Positions 63,391 to 64,000 of a stretch of 64,000 nt of DNA are shown here, one piece after another. Made by a program: the position numbers and the translations under genes. Position 1 is the first letter of the stretch, and each line of letters begins with the position of its first letter. This DNA is from Rhodospirillales bacterium (GTDB lineage: Bacteria > Pseudomonadota > Alphaproteobacteria > Rhodospirillales > Casp-alpha2), in contig JAEPQO010000001.1 in assembly GCA_017640505.1 (NCBI GenBank), forward strand, positions 124,001 through 188,000, given 5' to 3'. The notes under the pieces were generated by a model that saw only the letters and a list, made by a program, of their open reading frames with translations, ran no database searches and was not told where the DNA came from.

Positions 63391-63686
63391 ACCCGAGAAC
63401 CCACATTTCCTGCCCGCATTACCTGTCTGATGCGGCGTCCGATGACGCCGATCGCGTTCAATTTTTCACGCCTTGAAATCAGCGGGAGAAACCCCGTTCA
63501 AAATGGCCCGAAAACCCAATAAAACACTGGATTTTCCGGGCGCCGAAAGGCGTCCGCAAGTATAACAGACGGACACCGCGACCCAAGCCTTTTAAGGGCC
63601 GCGGACACTATTAATAGCGCCCGAAAAGGCGCTTTAATAACAATGCATTACGGATAAGCACCCGCCCCGTTCGGGGCGGCGCCGGA
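63391..63686. other. dnaA-dnaN intergenic region
   Basis: About 300 bp with no gene. It contains a hairpin AGCGCC CGAAAA GGCGCT flanked by TTAATA / TTAATAA (63611-63640), and a GC hairpin CGCCCC GTTC GGGGCG (63663-63678) close to the dnaA stop. The latter lacks a strong T-tract on the minus strand, so termination there is uncertain. No DnaA-box cluster is obvious. Confidence 0.55.
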
Positions 63687-64000
63687 TCACCCCTCGAGCA
63701 TCCGGCGCAAAAGCTCGATATCTTCCGCGAATCCGGGGTCCATGGACTTGAGTTCCTCGACCTTGCGGACGGCGTGCATCACGGTGGTGTGGTCCCGTCC
63801 GCCGAACTTGCGGCCGATTTCCGGGAGCGACCGCGCGGTCAGCTGCTTGGCGAGATACATCGCCACCTGACGCGGCCGGGCCACCGAGCGCGCCCGGCGC
63901 GCGGAATGCATGTCGGAAATCCGGATGTTGAAGTGGTTGGCCACCTGTTTCTGGATTTCCTCGATCGTGACGCGGCGGTCGTTGGCACGCAGCAGGTCGT
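63687..64000 (-). CDS. dnaA: Chromosomal replication initiator DnaA, C-terminal part
   Basis: The frame runs to the right edge; the N-terminus is outside. The visible 104 residues include domain IV: a DNA-binding helix-turn-helix with [18 protein letters not shown] and the DnaA signature [20 protein letters not shown]. The residues just before it ([20 protein letters not shown]) connect to the AAA+ domain. DnaA melts the origin. The rest of the gene and possibly oriC lie beyond this window. Confidence 0.97.
   Translation of the reverse strand, partial: DLLRANDRRVTIEEIQKQVANHFNIRISDMHSARRARSVARPRQVAMYLAKQLTARSLPEIGRKFGGRDHTTVMHAVRKVEELKSMDPGFAEDIELLRRMLEG

Overview
This is a high-GC chromosomal window from an alphaproteobacterium, probably of the Rhodospirillales type. 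The evidence is gene content: ubiquinone-linked coq7, a class II DAHP synthase, PAS_5-type proteins, a 16-strand-like porin, and a dnaA-dnaN-recF-gyrB replication cluster at the right edge, so oriC may lie just outside. I cannot name the genus.

Layout. 1-2.3 kb: the tail of an RND efflux pump, then a 1.4 kb AT-richer insert bounded by a 19 bp duplication of the 3' end of tRNA-Val(CAC). 2.3-9.8 kb: a PAS protein, glmU-glmS (UDP-GlcNAc precursor supply), a porin and succinate-semialdehyde dehydrogenase. 9.9-15.2 kb: glutathione reductase and a large membrane KAP-type P-loop NTPase. 15.3-22.2 kb: DAHP synthase, pncB, nadE and cysS. 22.3-30.2 kb: a formyltransferase, a HisKA-PAS-PAS-GGDEF-EAL protein, cimA, trmJ, and a yqaA-dsbB-coq7-gfa run. 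30.3-36.8 kb: tRNA-Leu(CAA), an ABC ATPase, a lipoprotein lipase, a cytosolic family 3 binding protein and a TPR/2OG oxygenase. 48.5-54.1 kb: a catabolic operon (CitE-like lyase, TauD-like dioxygenase, class III CoA transferase), a TauE-like exporter and a GIY-YIG protein. 54.2-58.4 kb: a run of small orphan genes with internal duplications. 58.5-64 kb: gyrB, recF, dnaN, dnaA.

The most interesting part is an 11.6 kb island (36877-48516) in tRNA-Arg(CCG). It is bounded by perfect 45 bp direct repeats and carries its own tyrosine recombinase. The left half has a small unknown protein, a remnant replication protein (an AlpA-like helix-turn-helix joined directly to an SF3-type helicase core), iteron-like repeats and a strongly structured non-coding block of about 210 nt. 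The middle has a PD-(D/E)XK-like protein, a lipoprotein and an ADP-ribosylglycohydrolase-like protein. The right half holds a coherent DNA-methylation-linked module: a GHKL (paraMORC-like) ATPase with two small partners, divergent from a C5-cytosine methyltransferase that converges on a Vsr endonuclease and a YaaC-like protein. The overall plan (integrase, AlpA-like HTH, primase-helicase remnant, defence cargo, no virion genes) resembles a phage satellite or small integrative element. The methylation/GHKL module is the best candidate for an incompletely described defence system. The composition and motifs are read from the sequence; the defence function is inferred from the families and context.
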